From the NCBI RefSeq assembly GCF_014805625.2, contig NW_024003803.1, positions 433,435 through 497,434 of the forward strand: 64,000 nt of DNA, read 5' to 3'. Below the pieces are notes generated by a model, which worked only from the letters and a program-made list of their open reading frames with translations, did not search any database and was not told the DNA's origin. Below are positions 48,621 through 60,240 of the stretch, piece by piece (the first letter of the stretch is position 1; each line of letters starts with the position of its first letter). Made by a program: the position numbers and the translations under genes. The DNA comes from Glossina fuscipes (lineage: Eukaryota; Arthropoda; Insecta; Diptera; Glossinidae).

Positions 48621-48839
48621 TTATTCGTCAGGCACTTTCATTTCGCTATCGGATAACATATTTCCGCTATCCTCAATTATATTCATGAATTCTTCCACCG
48701 ATTCGCAGTCTTCGGTTTTTATTTTTTTTTTGAATGTTGAGTTAGAATGGACTAATCCAATAACACTTGCATTATATGCAAGGAAAGCCGTAATGACCAC
48801 GTACCCAAACAAGGTGGCAGTCATCCACTTGAAATTCAT
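48621..48839 (-). CDS. Candidate small secreted or membrane peptide
   Basis: A 72-codon open frame with an ATG in acceptable context (GTTAAATGAAT). The N-terminus MNFKWM is followed by a long hydrophobic stretch (TATLFGYVVITAFLAYNASV), a signal peptide or membrane anchor. The rest is hydrophilic and acidic: FKKKIKTEDCESVEEFMNII and EDSGNMLSDSEMKVPDE. It has one cysteine. This organisation is common for small secreted fly proteins and unlike the random open frames nearby. I know no family. No TATA box or splice sites are evident, and no other element overlaps. It could still be chance. Confidence 0.42.
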   Translation of the reverse strand: MNFKWMTATLFGYVVITAFLAYNASVIGLVHSNSTFKKKIKTEDCESVEEFMNIIEDSGNMLSDSEMKVPDE

Positions 48840-49062
48840 TTAACACGTTCGAGTGTTGATTGTGAAGTCTAAAAGAGTCTCCTACTTTTTGTCGTAATCA
48901 GTTTCGCAACAAGTTTACAGGGCAGCTCAGACCCGAGTCTTAAAAAGATATTCTCAAATTTGTCCACATTTGCGTAGTTTCTATTGGTTCTTGAATATAA
49001 AATATATATATAAATATATACATAAATATATACATATAGAGGTAAACATATATATATATATA

Positions 49063-49485
49063 GAGTAATAGTTCCTTATTCGCGCTTCCTTTATTCGCGG
49101 TTTCACTATTCGCGGATGAAAAAAATGCGACCGATTCCAATATTCGCGACTATAAATTTCTTCATTCGCGGTTTTTGAGAATGTAAGCAAACAGAATGAA
49201 AGGAACCTTATTATTCAATGAATAAAGTATTGTTGCGAAAATCCCAAATCTAGTTCATTTCAGCTAAGTAATTTCCCCAAATAACAAATTGCCTAAAGAA
49301 GGAAAAACTAAATACACATTCGCATTCAATTAAATTGATTTTTTTATATATTTGATTTTTTATTATTTTGTCACCTAGGAACGTATCCCCTATAATCCCA
49401 TATAAATTACCATTCCGTATTCACGGTTTCTGTATTCGCGGCATTTTTATGGAACGTATCCTTGGCGAATAAGAAACTTTTTCTG
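49063..49485 (+). mobile_element. Tigger/pogo-type MITE carrying an LTR scrap
   Basis: Ends match the Tigger element at 55508-56641: left TTCCTTATTCGCGCTTCC, right, from outside, CAGAAAAAGTTTCTTATTCGCC. TA flanks at 49061-49062 and 49486-49487 are the target duplication. The inner right part (ATTAAATTGATTT... and TCCGTATTCACGGTTTCTGT) is also shared. No transposase remains. A truncated LTR piece lies inside at 49231-49325. Confidence 0.83.
49231..49325 (+). repeat. Truncated gypsy-family LTR inside the MITE
   Basis: Starts TGTTGCGAAAATCCCAAATC and follows the LTR family to about 49325, where it joins Tigger sequence. The left flank is GTAT. The 3' part and its target duplication are lost. 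Confidence 0.8.
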
Positions 49486-49639
49486 TATATATATAAATAA
49501 AACTGGAGTTACTAGAAACATTAGATTTAAACGAGCGCTTGTGTTTTTCACATCATCTCGCTCATATTACCATTTTAATTTGTTACAAAATTGTATTCAT
49601 TATTTTCTTTTTTTTTCTTAAAGAAATGTTTATCTTACT

Positions 49640-49830
49640 TTTTGAACGTGTTAACTGGGGACTGATCACGTATCGAAAAGTTAACTTTAGCTTACAAATT
49701 TGAGGGTGATCAAGAATATATATGTTTTGTGGGGTCTCTGATGCTTCCTTCTGGGCGTTGCAAAAGTTTTCACAAAATGAATATGCCCTTTACAGTTCGG
49801 TGTTGAATATAAAAACAAACAAGTAAACTG
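49640..49830 (-). repeat. Dispersed fly repeat, copy 2
   Basis: On the minus strand contains CCAGAAGGAAGCATCAGAGA, a purine-rich CCCC, then ATATATATTCTTGATCA. The same order is seen at 13850 and 59950. Non-coding. Confidence 0.6.
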
Positions 49831-50860
49831 AAGGATTGAATTAACTGATTAATCAAAAATATGTTTGTCCGCCCAACATAAATATCTAGACGTTAACTAT
49901 GCGTGTCCGACCATTAAGTCATGGTCCGTCCTCGCACCGTATAAAATTAACCCTTTTACCATCCTCTCTCGATCGTAACACAATTACCATTTCTTTATAT
50001 TTTCATTTCAATTTTTTTAATAGAATGATATCAATTATTATAAAATACCAATTCTATATACCAATTCTAACAAAGTAATAGAATGCTCAAAAACTTATCT
50101 CCTCGGCCGAGTAGCGTATTCCTGCTTCACCGCTTACCGCTTTCACCGAATCTCGTTTGGCTAGGGCAGCTGTCTATATTTTAAAATTTGAACGTGTTGC
50201 TATGATTAACATTTGCTGAATGTAACTTTTAATACATTTTATTTTTGATTTCGCAGTTTTGCACAAAAATAAAAAGAAACCTGTTCTTTTGTGATTTGAT
50301 ATTTACAACACCTTCCTGTATATTAGTTGAATAAAATATGTCGCAATTGGTGGACACAAATGAAACCCACTTTTGTAATGTACAGACAAACATCCGACTC
50401 TCTTTCTCTTTTCATTACTTCCTCTTTCGCCATTCCTAGTTAATTTTTTCTGTCTTACAATAGCAAAAGACTCGTTTATAAAAAGGAAAAGAATAATTAG
50501 CGACGATCCGATATTTTAAACAGATTATTTACTGCTCTTTTACAAAAGAGCAAATTAATCGACAGAGAGGCCCCATTTACCTTTCACTCGCATACGACAA
50601 ACATCTCTTAATGAAGCAGTGGAGAAATATTGAGCGAGCAAATTTAAGAAAAAAAAAGAAAAAATAAACTTGAGAAAAAAGAGTTTAATTATAGACATCG
50701 AAATGATTAGACATTCTTGCCTGTTTTCATGTATTCTTGAGTTACTCTTTGGTTACAAGATTTTTGCACTAACTAGTGCAACAAAAGTAAGTATTTTTTA
50801 AATTTGTTTCTCGTTTTGATATTAATATAATATATATTTGTTAACTAGTTTTAACATTCA
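49830..50860. other. Non-coding stretch
   Basis: No gene or element recognised. Confidence 0.35.
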
Positions 50861-50864
50861 ATGG

Positions 50865-51640
50865 TTGCAGCTTCCAAGGAAAAATTGAGTGAACTGCTGC
50901 AGATCATTGCGGAAAATCGCGAAATGGTGCAAAACTACAACCAAACTTATGCACGGGGGCGTGAACTGTGACATAATATAAACTCTAAATCAAATTCAAT
51001 GGGTCTGGTCAACAAGCCAGAGGCAACTTGGCGAAAAGTAAGTTAATTACAATCTCCATTCCAATATTCCAATATTCAATATTTCTAATATTTCCAATTA
51101 TTTTAATACTTTTAGGTTTAGATTTAGGCGACCATAAGTATTGAACAAAAAGGAGGATGAGCTATAACAAAACATCGTTGAAGCAAATTGGAGCAAGGCC
51201 AAAGGAAGAAGTAGAAATGACTGTCGAAGAGGATAAAATTTCAGAGTTAACAAATTTAGAGGCAGCAGTGGAGGATTTAAGGGGCATTGAAATTTGGCAC
51301 ATCGGTCGAATCTTTCGATCATGCTTTTCTTCACTAATAGAGTAGTGTAGAGTAGTTTAATGTGCAATTTTCTGTTTTTTTAAATTGTTTTTTATGTGTT
51401 TAGAAACAATGTAGCATATGTACTATTTGAAGAGGATACGTCAATTGCAGCTAAAAAGCGAAAGCAATTTTGCGTATGTGATTTATGATTTTAAAAGTTT
51501 AAGATTTGGTTTCTTTTTGTTTGGCTAAGCCAGATTATTGAAAGCCAGGGAAGGAAGGACCCATTTAACATACGCAATTTGCTCCAAGACCAAATCGATA
51601 CTGAAAGACGTTTTCAAGAAACCATCCAAAAGCAATGAAG
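50865..51640 (+). pseudogene. zeste-like (Myb/SANT) DNA-binding protein gene, decayed
   Basis: A relic of the insect family related to the SANT-like domain of Zeste. It reads ASKEKLSELLQIIAENREMV (from about 50870), then after a TGA SMGLVNKPEATWRK (to about 51038), the SANT-like domain. A GTAAGT donor follows and TTTTAG near 51115 is a possible acceptor. The next part reads GDHKY, TGA, TKRRMSYNKTSLKQIGARPK (51157 onward) and ISELTNLEAAVEDLRG. A coiled-coil tail (LLQDQIDTERRFQETIQKQ, about 51580-51635) may end it. Two in-frame stops point to a dead gene. Such genes are often transposon-associated. The family call is by motif order only. Confidence 0.55.
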
Positions 51641-52664
51641 GGAGTAAAATCAATTATAGTCGTTCAACGCCAAGGTACTGAAGCTGAAAAAGTTCGATTT
51701 CCTTTTTCCCAAAATACCAAATGATTTCAAAGGTGATGACAAGCGACTTCGTTAAACGCTTTCTGTTTCTATCTAACTTGATCTAAAGAAAGATCATTGT
51801 AATTCTTAATGTTGACAAACTTTGAATTTTATATTTCTTAATTTTCATATGTGTATTATTTATATATGTAATATATACATATACTTATTTCTATTATGAA
51901 ATGTTATAATGAAATAATGAAATGAATATTAGTGAAATGGAAATAATAAAAAACTTATAGTTAGAAATTTCAGAAATTTAAATTTTCAAATATGTATTTA
52001 TTTTTTGTTTTAGTTTGTTGAAATTTTATAAACTAAAGCAATGACGAATGTCACTTAAATACACAATTAAAAAAAACTCGGCATAAATCTTAAAAGAAAA
52101 AATTTTCGGTTTTTCGCGGCTAACTCACAATTTTTGGTCAATAAATTTTGTTCTTATTTGCTAATTATTTAACAATTTTGCTTTGAATTTGTTTTATTTT
52201 CAATTTACAAGTGTTCTCTTATAAATGCAACTCTAAACAACCAACACTAACTCAAGAACAACTAATACTAATGCCAGACGTGAGCTCTTTTGCTTTCGCA
52301 TAATTCGACAAATACGAGAGAGTGTATTTAACAGCTATTGTGCCTACGTGATTAAAAAAAATCAATAGACATTAAACAATGATCACATAGGTGTTTCCAA
52401 AAAAGCCGAAACACAAAAACATGAGCTGAGTTTTAGGTACATGATTATCCACACTATAAATGAATACTAAAAAGTGATTAAATGAATATATATTTCACAA
52501 TATGACAGTTTAACAAGTGAACTTACCAAACGAAGCGGAAAAGTATAAAACAAACATTGACAATTCAGTGTTAGATTACGTTTACGTTTCTAAATGAATA
52601 AACACAATGGAATTGTTAATAAAAAATAAGTTTTATTGACAATTCAAATTATGCTAGATAATAC
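51640..52664. other. Non-coding spacer
   Basis: AT-rich. Nothing recognised. Confidence 0.4.
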
Positions 52665-52861
52665 TATTACGAAAATCCCAAATTCAGTAAATGTCAGCTA
52701 AGCAATTTTCGTAATAATAAATTCCCTAAAGAAGGAAAAGCCAAATGAGCATTCGCAGGCGCCTCATGCAGCTGCAACTTTGAAGTGTATTTCTCTTGTA
52801 CGAAAATATCCGCGATCCAGTGATACGGACTGTATCCTAAGTAAAAACGAATTTCATAACA
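52665..52861 (+). repeat. Solo LTR of the gypsy family, ATAC target duplication
   Basis: Starts TATTACGAAAATCCC (the family has TGTTACG) and ends CATAACA. ATAC flanks at 52661-52664 and 52862-52865 form the target duplication. At 197 bases it lacks most of the middle of the 30.7-kb copy, so it is internally deleted or a short variant. It shares AGGCGCCTCATGCAGCTGCA in reverse order with the internal repeat of that copy. Confidence 0.87.
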
Positions 52862-53171
52862 ATACATTTCCTGCTTTCATTGTGAAATATACGGCCTTTT
52901 TACGGGAGCTCGTTTCACTCGACATGGCCAAAGTAGGTACGGTGGAACTGTCAATACAATTAATGTTTAATATTTGACTAGAAAATTAAGCTTACTACAT
53001 TCGTCGTAAAATAAGCAAGAAATCTTCTACAATCAAAATGAAATTTTGAATTCACCATTGAATTCAACACATCTTTCAATTCTATTTTAATCTCAGTTTA
53101 ATTATTTGTAACTACGAAGGTTATGAAAAAAACAAATCCGTAAACAGTTAGGGAGTTTAGTTATTTTACAT

Positions 53172-53329
53172 CCGGCTGTAGGCAAAGGATCTCGACTAAC
53201 AACTCAATAGTCGCGGGTTCAAACCTCAACTGCGATAGAGTTTTCAATAAATCCCTTAGATGCCAATGCTGTACGATTTTAGTCTTGGGAATCATTTGCT
53301 TGACTAAATTAATTATAATAATAATAATA
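53172..53329 (+). mobile_element. tRNA-derived SINE, copy 4
   Basis: CTCGACTAACAACTCAATAG, B-box GGGTTCAAACCTC, body TAAATCCCTTAGATGCCAATG, then TTTTAGTCTTGGGA and an AAT tail. The A-box is degraded to GTAGGC. Confidence 0.75.
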
Positions 53330-53605
53330 GCAATTATTTTACATATGCGAGTACTTTCACAATTAAATCCAGTAATTGTGCTAATAAATCTCTTACAAAG
53401 TTGGTAAAGAGATCTATGACGAATAAAAGACAATTGTTAATATCTACTTATAGATCATTCAAGGTAATTAATCTATGCTTAAAGAAACTAGCGCTGCTGC
53501 TAAAGCTACAAGAAGCCAAGCATACAACGAATGACTTCTCAATGACTGGAAGAAATAACTTTTTGAGAATTTCTACTAGATCACCTAAGTTGAAACAGCT
53601 TATAC

Positions 53606-53784
53606 CCGCCTGAGTGACCGAGTAGGCAAGAGTCTCGACTCGCAACTCAATGGTCGTGAGTTCAAATCTCAAGTGCGGTAGAGTTTTCAATAAAGCCGAA
53701 AACCTTAGATGCTAGTGCTTTAAGATTTTAGTCTTAGAATTTCTTCTCTGGTTAAATTTATAATAATAATAATAATAATAATAA
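53606..53784 (+). mobile_element. tRNA-derived SINE, full-length copy
   Basis: A-box TGACCGAGTAGGC at 53615-53627, B-box AGTTCAAATCT at 53659-53669, body AATAAAGCCGAAAACCTTAG, GTCTTAGAATTTC and a long AAT-repeat tail to 53784. Clearest complete copy of the family in the window. Confidence 0.82.
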
Positions 53785-53899
53785 ATAGCTTATAAAAGAA
53801 CCGCGAGGTGATTCAAATTTAATAATACAATTCAGTTAGATGAGAAGTCTAAACTTAAGGTAATCTTCAAAAGAAAATTTTAGGTTGGAATATAAGAGG

Positions 53900-54690
53900 A
53901 TAGATATATGATCTCTCAAGCAGATATGTTATAGCTGATAGCTGATTTTCGTTCTGCAAACAATTTAATGAAATAATTTATGTGCCACATTAGAAGAATT
54001 CCAAGTTTGGTGTTGAATAGCCATAAATATTTCGATCGCATAGTTAGAGACACTTTCGCGTTATGAGTAGCGATATGGACACCTAAGTTCAATTTGTTAT
54101 CAAATACTATTCCAAAACATTGCATCGACATGTGTAAGGTAGTTGAACGGATTAATTTGATTTATTCTCGTTTATGAATGGTGAATTATTGAGCGTTCAA
54201 TTATTAGTTCCTGCTAAACATTCGTTTATTACAGCTTCAAGAGAATCAGCAGCCTCTAAGAGGAGGTCGCCATTAGAAAAATAAATACATTCGCTAGTCT
54301 CCACTAAAAGAAGTAAACAAAAAGGAAAGGAGAAAACGATAGGATTCAAAATCAATTCTTTAAGAGCAAATGAATTCGCCTAAGCCATCTTGGAGTAATT
54401 GTTTGCATTTAATTAGGGAAGACTGCATACAATTACATGCACTTTTACAAAAATTAAAGTATTGCAATGAACAATTCATGAGACACTCTATCAAAAGCCT
54501 TCGGAAAGGTCCAGTTGTATTATGGCGAGCATGAAATCCCAACTGACAATGATGAATAGCGCCCTGGTCGTAGCAAAATCAGTCTACGTTCTACAATTTT
54601 AAAAAAAAGAACAGACAGAATATTAATTGGTCTTAAATTGCCTAAGGCTAATTAATATCTACGTTTCGGTATTGACCTAATTTTCAAATA
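53900..54690 (-). pseudogene. LINE reverse transcriptase relic, minus strand
   Basis: Minus strand pieces, from high to low coordinates: NLRPINILSVLFFKIVERRL (near 54620), GFHARHNTTGPFRRLL (54542 on), KYFNFCKSACN and SLIKCKQLLQDG (to about 54380). Then SNGDLLLEAADSLEAVINE (about 54280-54220) and, last, GIVFDNKLNLGVHIATHNAK (54115-54050). These are the fingers, palm edge and thumb-side blocks of a non-LTR RT. The YADD box is lost. Clade uncertain. Confidence 0.7.
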
Positions 54691-54899
54691 ACGAAAGTTT
54701 TCGTTTGTGCCAATGTAATACTCAATTCGTTTTGTTATTAATAGCAAATAGTATTGGTGCAAAAATGTTTGAAAGATACATAAACAATAGCATTTAGATC
54801 CGCTTTACTATTACTGGTGAAAAAGCTACCTTGTTCAATTTAGTCCTCCTTGATTCACATACCAAGAATAATTACTACATGATACGGTATATTAGGGGT

Positions 54900-55505
54900 T
54901 ATTGCTTAACTACAACTATCAGGAGTTATTTTTCCTCCAGTCAAAAATAGTAGATAAGGGATGTAGATTGATGTTGAGGATGGAAGTGGTTTTGTAGACA
55001 GTTATGCCTAGAAGCCCTGTAGCATTATCTAATTATCGTAATCCCGTTCAATAATCATTTATGCTTAGTTTACACTTTTATATATTTCCACATAATGTAA
55101 ACGTAGCTATCACCTAGATAAGATCAGTCCAACATATTTCCACATACTGCAAGTCTAACTATAACCTAGTTAATGTAACGCAATCTAGCTATAACACATA
55201 TTACATGTAACTTTAGTAATAGCCTAGTTTAATTCTACTATTTTGCTTAAGTAGGCATAATAATTTATTATATAAGTTACTGACCACAGTTCAGTAAAGT
55301 CAAAAGTAAATAAGAGTTTAAAATCAAAAGAATCATAATAAATAACAATTCAAAAGAACCATTGATTATGTTTTCACTACACCCCAGTCATTGGAGTAGC
55401 AGAAATAAATCATAATTAAAGTCACGTGCTACAACAATTGTGTTATAGAACCTCAACAAACGTACAAGCTCTTTTTCCAGACTGTCAGTATCTAATTTTG
55501 AGAAG
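54900..55505. other. Non-coding, LTR-like texture
   Basis: Repetitive AACCTAGTT/ACCTAG-type short motifs between 55090 and 55240 and a stretch TTCAGTAAAGTCAAAAGTAA give the impression of an LTR with R region. I could not fix the ends, so no call is made. Confidence 0.3.
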
Positions 55506-55507
55506 TA

Positions 55508-56641
55508 CAGTAAAAGCTTCTTATTCGCGCTTCCTTTATTCGCTGTTTCACTATTCGCGGATGAAGAAAAACGACAAAATTGCCATACTCGCGGCTATAA
55601 ATTTTGTATTTGCGGATTTTTTGTGGCTGGTTCCGGAATTGTTTTGTTCCTGAAGTTGAAACTTATTTAAAAAACAGAATTTAGACTTTAAAGCACTTTT
55701 AGTTTTGGACAATGCACCAGGTCATCCTCGCAAACTTGAAGCTATGCATCCAAATACAAAAGCATTTTTACCTCCTAACACGACGACTTCCCTTTAACCT
55801 ATGGACCAAGGAATAATCCAGGCCTTTAAGCTCTATTACATTAGACAAACCTTCAAAATCATATTGGATAATATGGAATGTAATCCTGATATGAATGTTA
55901 TGGAATGCTGGAAGAAATTTGACGTAGCAAAATGCATCGTAAACATAAAAAAAAAATCATTTGAAGAACTGAAGCCACACACATTGGAGTCATGCTACAA
56001 GAAACTGTGGCCTGCTCTGACTGCGGAAAATGACGAAGAATCTGTCCAAGCTCAAGCTTTGACTGCAAACATAGCCGAAATCGCGAAAGGAATAGGACGA
56101 GATGGGTTCGAGCAGATAGAATCAAGTGACATTCAGGTATTGCTTGAATCGCAAGATGAAGATTTGACTACAACCGACTTGAAGGAAATGTTAAATTCAC
56201 AGCCCATTGTAGAAGAGGCTTGTAGGAAATGTTAAATTTACAGCCCATTTGAAAAGTTTTAGTGAAGGTTTAAGAATGGCAAATGAGCTTGGCGATTTCT
56301 TTATGAACATTGATCCGTCTAAGGAACGAAGTCTTATTTTTAAGAGGCAAATTGCTAATGCGACTGCTGCGTATCAGTCTAAATTGAAGGAGCTTTTAAA
56401 AACTGCCAAGCAAGAGAAACTTACAAAATTCTTCAAACCATTGCCTAAGCCTCAAGATAATTAATCAAAATGTTTAAAAACTTCAATTAAATTGATTTTT
56501 TCATATATTTGATTTTTTTTATTTTGTCAACTAGGAACGTACTCCCTATAATCCCATATAAATTACTATTCCGTATTCACGGTTTCTGTATTCGCGGCAT
56601 TTTTATGGAACGTATCCCCCGCGAATAAGGAGCTTTTACTG
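55508..56641 (+). mobile_element. Tigger/pogo-type DNA transposon, internally deleted
   Basis: Inverted ends CAGTAAAAGCTTCTTATTCGCG (left) and, from outside, CAGTAAAAGCTCCTTATTCGCG (right), trimmed here to the visible repeats, with TA duplications at 55506-55507 and 56642-56643. 1134 bases long, lacking the DNA-binding half of the transposase. The related MITE lies at 49063. Confidence 0.92.
55690..56464 (+). pseudogene. Tigger/pogo transposase, C-terminal catalytic part
   Basis: A DDE_1 superfamily transposase remnant. It reads LLVLDNAPGHPRKLEAMHPN (second catalytic aspartate), then FLPPNTTTSL, a TAA where relatives have glutamine, and PMDQGIIQAFKLYYIRQTFK (third aspartate) at 55798. The tail is open to 56235, then a 26-base tandem copy of AGGAAATGTTAAATTCACAG shifts the frame. 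A second open piece (56249-56464) reads MANELGDFFMNIDPSKERS and ends LTKFFKPLPKPQDN, the usual Tigger end. The N-terminal CENP-B-like domains and the first aspartate are deleted. Confidence 0.9.
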
Positions 56642-56649
56642 TATGCTGC

Positions 56650-59235
56650 TCCAGCAAATAGCTTGTTACTATCGTAAGGTAGTTCTACAAATAAAGCCTT
56701 GCATATATCTTCATATATTTAAATGCTATCCTAAGCTTATTAATTCTTTGGTTCCCGCTGTACGATTATTTGTCCATACCTTGTAGTCTGGAGTTAAGTC
56801 CACGTTGTTGAAAACATGCTCCTTGAGTCAAGTCTCAGTGATAACAAAAACTTTAACGATCTGTTTGTAAAGAACGATGGTCAGGATGTCCAATTGAGAT
56901 GGGCGAAGAGAACAAACCACTGTGATAATTAAGGTGTGCTGTATGAAAATTGGTTTCGCCACTTGGAAATTGGTTGTTAGCAATGGCAACATATCGGACA
57001 TAAAAATGTAATAGATCACTGGAGCGTTGTAATAGTTTATAAGGAGAGTTCGTATGGATGAGCAATGTTGATGCACTGATAGAAATGAACTCCCATGCAT
57101 GTACAGTACAAATCAAAACAGTAAACGAGGTATAGAAACCTAAATTAGTAAATGAAAGATAATGTCAATATTTCATTTCTTAAATTTAAAGGATATTTAA
57201 ATAACCAAAAGAAAATGAAATTCACAATTTCAGATAAACTAAGCGAAGCCAGGAGGTAAAACATAACTTGGCTGCTCTAAATGGTAGTAATAATGCGGAT
57301 GGAGTATAAACAATGTATGAATTTTTGAAGCAAAATACACAGAATCTGAAAGTTGTATGATGGATCTTCACAAGCATTGGTGTTTGATACTCGTTTAAAT
57401 TGATTAGATTCTTGATCGGATTGGACCACAAATAACATAAATAACATAATTTAAGGGAACGTGATGAAAAGGAATTTTCCATCGTAACATCTTTTATTAT
57501 AGTTGTTGAATTTTACAATAAGGTTTTAGTATCTTGTAATCGCACTTAATATTCGGCCATAGGTAATGTTAAGCAGCGTTTTGACTCTAACGATGATATC
57601 AGCTGGGTTGTTCAGGAGGACTGAAAAACCAGACGCAACTATGTCGTCTCGGTGAAGCTCGGTGCAATTGAAATGAAGACCTGTATTTTGCTATGTTAAA
57701 AAGTGTGCGTCAGCGGTGATCATTGCACATTAAATATATAAAAGACATTTATGGTTTACGTAGTTAATTGATGATTGGGATTTTTTGCAGGTAGTGGATG
57801 TTACGTTGGCTATTGCAGGCGCGACATTGAATAGTATACTAGGCAAGTTTATTGCAATAGAGAGTTTAATAGAACTAAATAGTTTCTATTTGAAAAACGG
57901 GGGAAGTCAACATTTCTTACAAATGTGTCAACTTAAATCAATTCACGGCAAGAGTTAAATTATTTCACTTTCGCCACCACTTTCAATATTTTAGTTAGAG
58001 TTTCAGCAGACGAAGGCAAACCAACTTATACCCACATTGTAGGTTTGCAAGAATATCTAGAATTCTTTCATAATATTTTTCGAAGATACACTCTCTCGTA
58101 TTAAACCGTTCCCGCGTTAAGCTATTCTGAATCTCTGGAAATAAGGTTATTTTTATTTTACACCCGTCAGCGAAAGATGGGTATATTGACTTTATCAAAC
58201 TGTTTTCACCAATCAGATGAAATTTTCGCAGACGCTATAATATATATATATATATATATATAGCCTTGACCGGTTGGCGATTCACCTTAGATTGTTCGTC
58301 TGTTGATCTGTGCAATAACCGCGGTAGACATACTCCCGCTCGCAAAAATAAAGAAATCATCTTAAAATTTTGCTAACACTCTTGAAAATTCTTGCATATA
58401 GGTTGGTGACATAAACTGAGAACTTCTCTTTTTTTTGAGTTTTTCGCTTATTATTCATAAATTACAACAGACATATGACAAAAACTCCACTTATATAACA
58501 AATCGGAAAATCGATCACGCCCGTTCAATGTTAGGGAGCATGAAGATTAGGGTTCTTCGTTTTTTGGCTTGGTTTTTTTTCCTCATGCGAATGTTACTTG
58601 TACATAGAAAATTTGGCGATAGCTGAATAAAATTTTCTTACTTGTTTGCCTTCGTTGCAGATGCGCCTAACCGTTGCTGGATTAGTTTCATTTTTCAGCG
58701 CCTAGTAGATCGTTTGAGTCCCCTTTTATTCACACGTATGTGCTTGGAGCTTCTCATCGCAATAGTTTTAGCTGAGGCTGAGGCTAGTATTATTTCACAC
58801 CATTCTTTCTTTGAGCAGATGTGAAATGATGTCATAACGAGCCCACAAAATTTTTAATATGTAACAAATTCGCAAAATTATATGAGCTCATAGAAGAATG
58901 TACAATAAATATAGTTATACGATACTTTTCTGTATTCTTGGACTGCTTTTGGCAGAACTTAATTTTTTGGGTTTCCAGCAAGAATACCCCTAAAGGGTTT
59001 TCAAAGACGAAAAACTCTGCGTTTAGGTAATGCGCTGACAACCGAGAATAAAATGATCACTTGGCCGGACACCTTTTTGTCCTTAGACGATAGATGAACC
59101 AATGAAATTCGTCAAGGCATAAGAGTAAGGAAAACGTACACCTCTCAGAAGGTAATAGGAGAGCTATCTACCTCTAGAAAAATCACACGCATCCGTGGTA
59201 ACGATGTCAGGACAAATTATATTCCTATAAACAGA
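56650..59235. other. Long non-coding stretch
   Basis: No gene or element recognised. A TA microsatellite lies at 58237-58262. Open frames of up to about 90 codons on the minus strand show no domain motifs. Confidence 0.35.
58237..58262. repeat. TA microsatellite
   Basis: An uninterrupted run of TA units. Confidence 0.85.
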
Positions 59236-59239
59236 GGCG

Positions 59240-59790
59240 TTAGCCAATTTGTTTTTCGTCTCCTCTTCTTTTTAACGTCTATTCTAAGGTAGTCTTTGAA
59301 GAAGCTATTCAAACGATCGAAGTAGGCCTTAAAGTCAATGCACAATTCGTTAATAACATTTAATACGCGAAGGATTTGCTAGCAGATAAAATGCAGGATC
59401 TGCAGACGATGGTTCAAACTGCGAATGGTGAAAAAAAGGTCTTCAAGTTTGTATACCTTGCATCCATATTACGCGGCAGCATTAAACGCTTCGTATGGCT
59501 AGTGCTCTCGTATGGTCTAGAATCACGGACATTAAAAATCAGTACAATGAACAGACTGGAAGTCTTTGAGATATGGTGTCACCTAAGAATTTTAATTATA
59601 TTGTGGACATATCGCATATCCAATGTTGAAGTCCTGCGAAGAATTCTGAACGCAAGCAACTAAGGTATATTAAAAAACGAAAAACTGTGTGTTTTGGACA
59701 CATGGTATGTGGAGAAAAATATGAACTCCTACACTCAATAGAGGAAGGCCGTATCGAAGCCAATACATGAGCTATTTTCAGAATATATTT
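59240..59790 (+). pseudogene. RTE-like LINE reverse transcriptase, C-terminal relic
   Basis: Plus strand pieces are GLKVNAQFVNNI (59330), LLADKMQDLQTMVQTANGE (59376 on), FVYLASILRGSIKRFVWLVL, LSYGLESRTLKISTMNRLEV and NVEVLRRILNASN; then in another frame YIKKRKTVCFGHMVCGEKYE and LLHSIEEGRIEA. This is the thumb region and C-terminus common to RTE-type (endonuclease-reverse transcriptase) LINEs of insects. The YADD box just before LLADKM is deleted. 5'-truncated. Confidence 0.75.
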
Positions 59791-59949
59791 CAAATCTAAG
59801 CATCATAATGTTCTAAATCTTTTATGCCTACTTTTCCTGGAAACAAAAATTAAAAAACTCTATTAAAATACTCTATAATATTGGGTGGCAGACGGCATTT
59901 TTTCTTTTTTATGCACGCAATAGAAAACAGGCGTGAAATTTTTTACTTG

Positions 59950-60240
59950 CTCATTTAGTGTAATTTATGAGTAATGACCAAAACCTGATTTTTATTTTTT
60001 GCCTTTGAAGAGAAACGTGTTCTTAGTTTACATCGACGTGTTCTTCGATCGATTTCGTTCACTTTCAATACCAATATGCTTGAAATAACTTTAAATCCGT
60101 TTGCCAAATTTGATCGACTTATCATGATGCTGAACAAGAACGTCTCCTTTTTATAGAACCTCTGATGCTTTCTTCCGGGTGTTACAAACGTATTGACAAA
60201 AGAAATATGCCCCATCTTCCGATGATGGGTTTAATAATAC
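59950..60240 (-). repeat. Dispersed fly repeat, copy 3
   Basis: Reverse complement contains ACACCCGGAAGAAAGCATCA, GAGGTTCTATAAAAAGGAG and TTCTTGTTCAGCATCATGAT, matching the blocks at 13850 and 49640. Non-coding. Confidence 0.6.
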
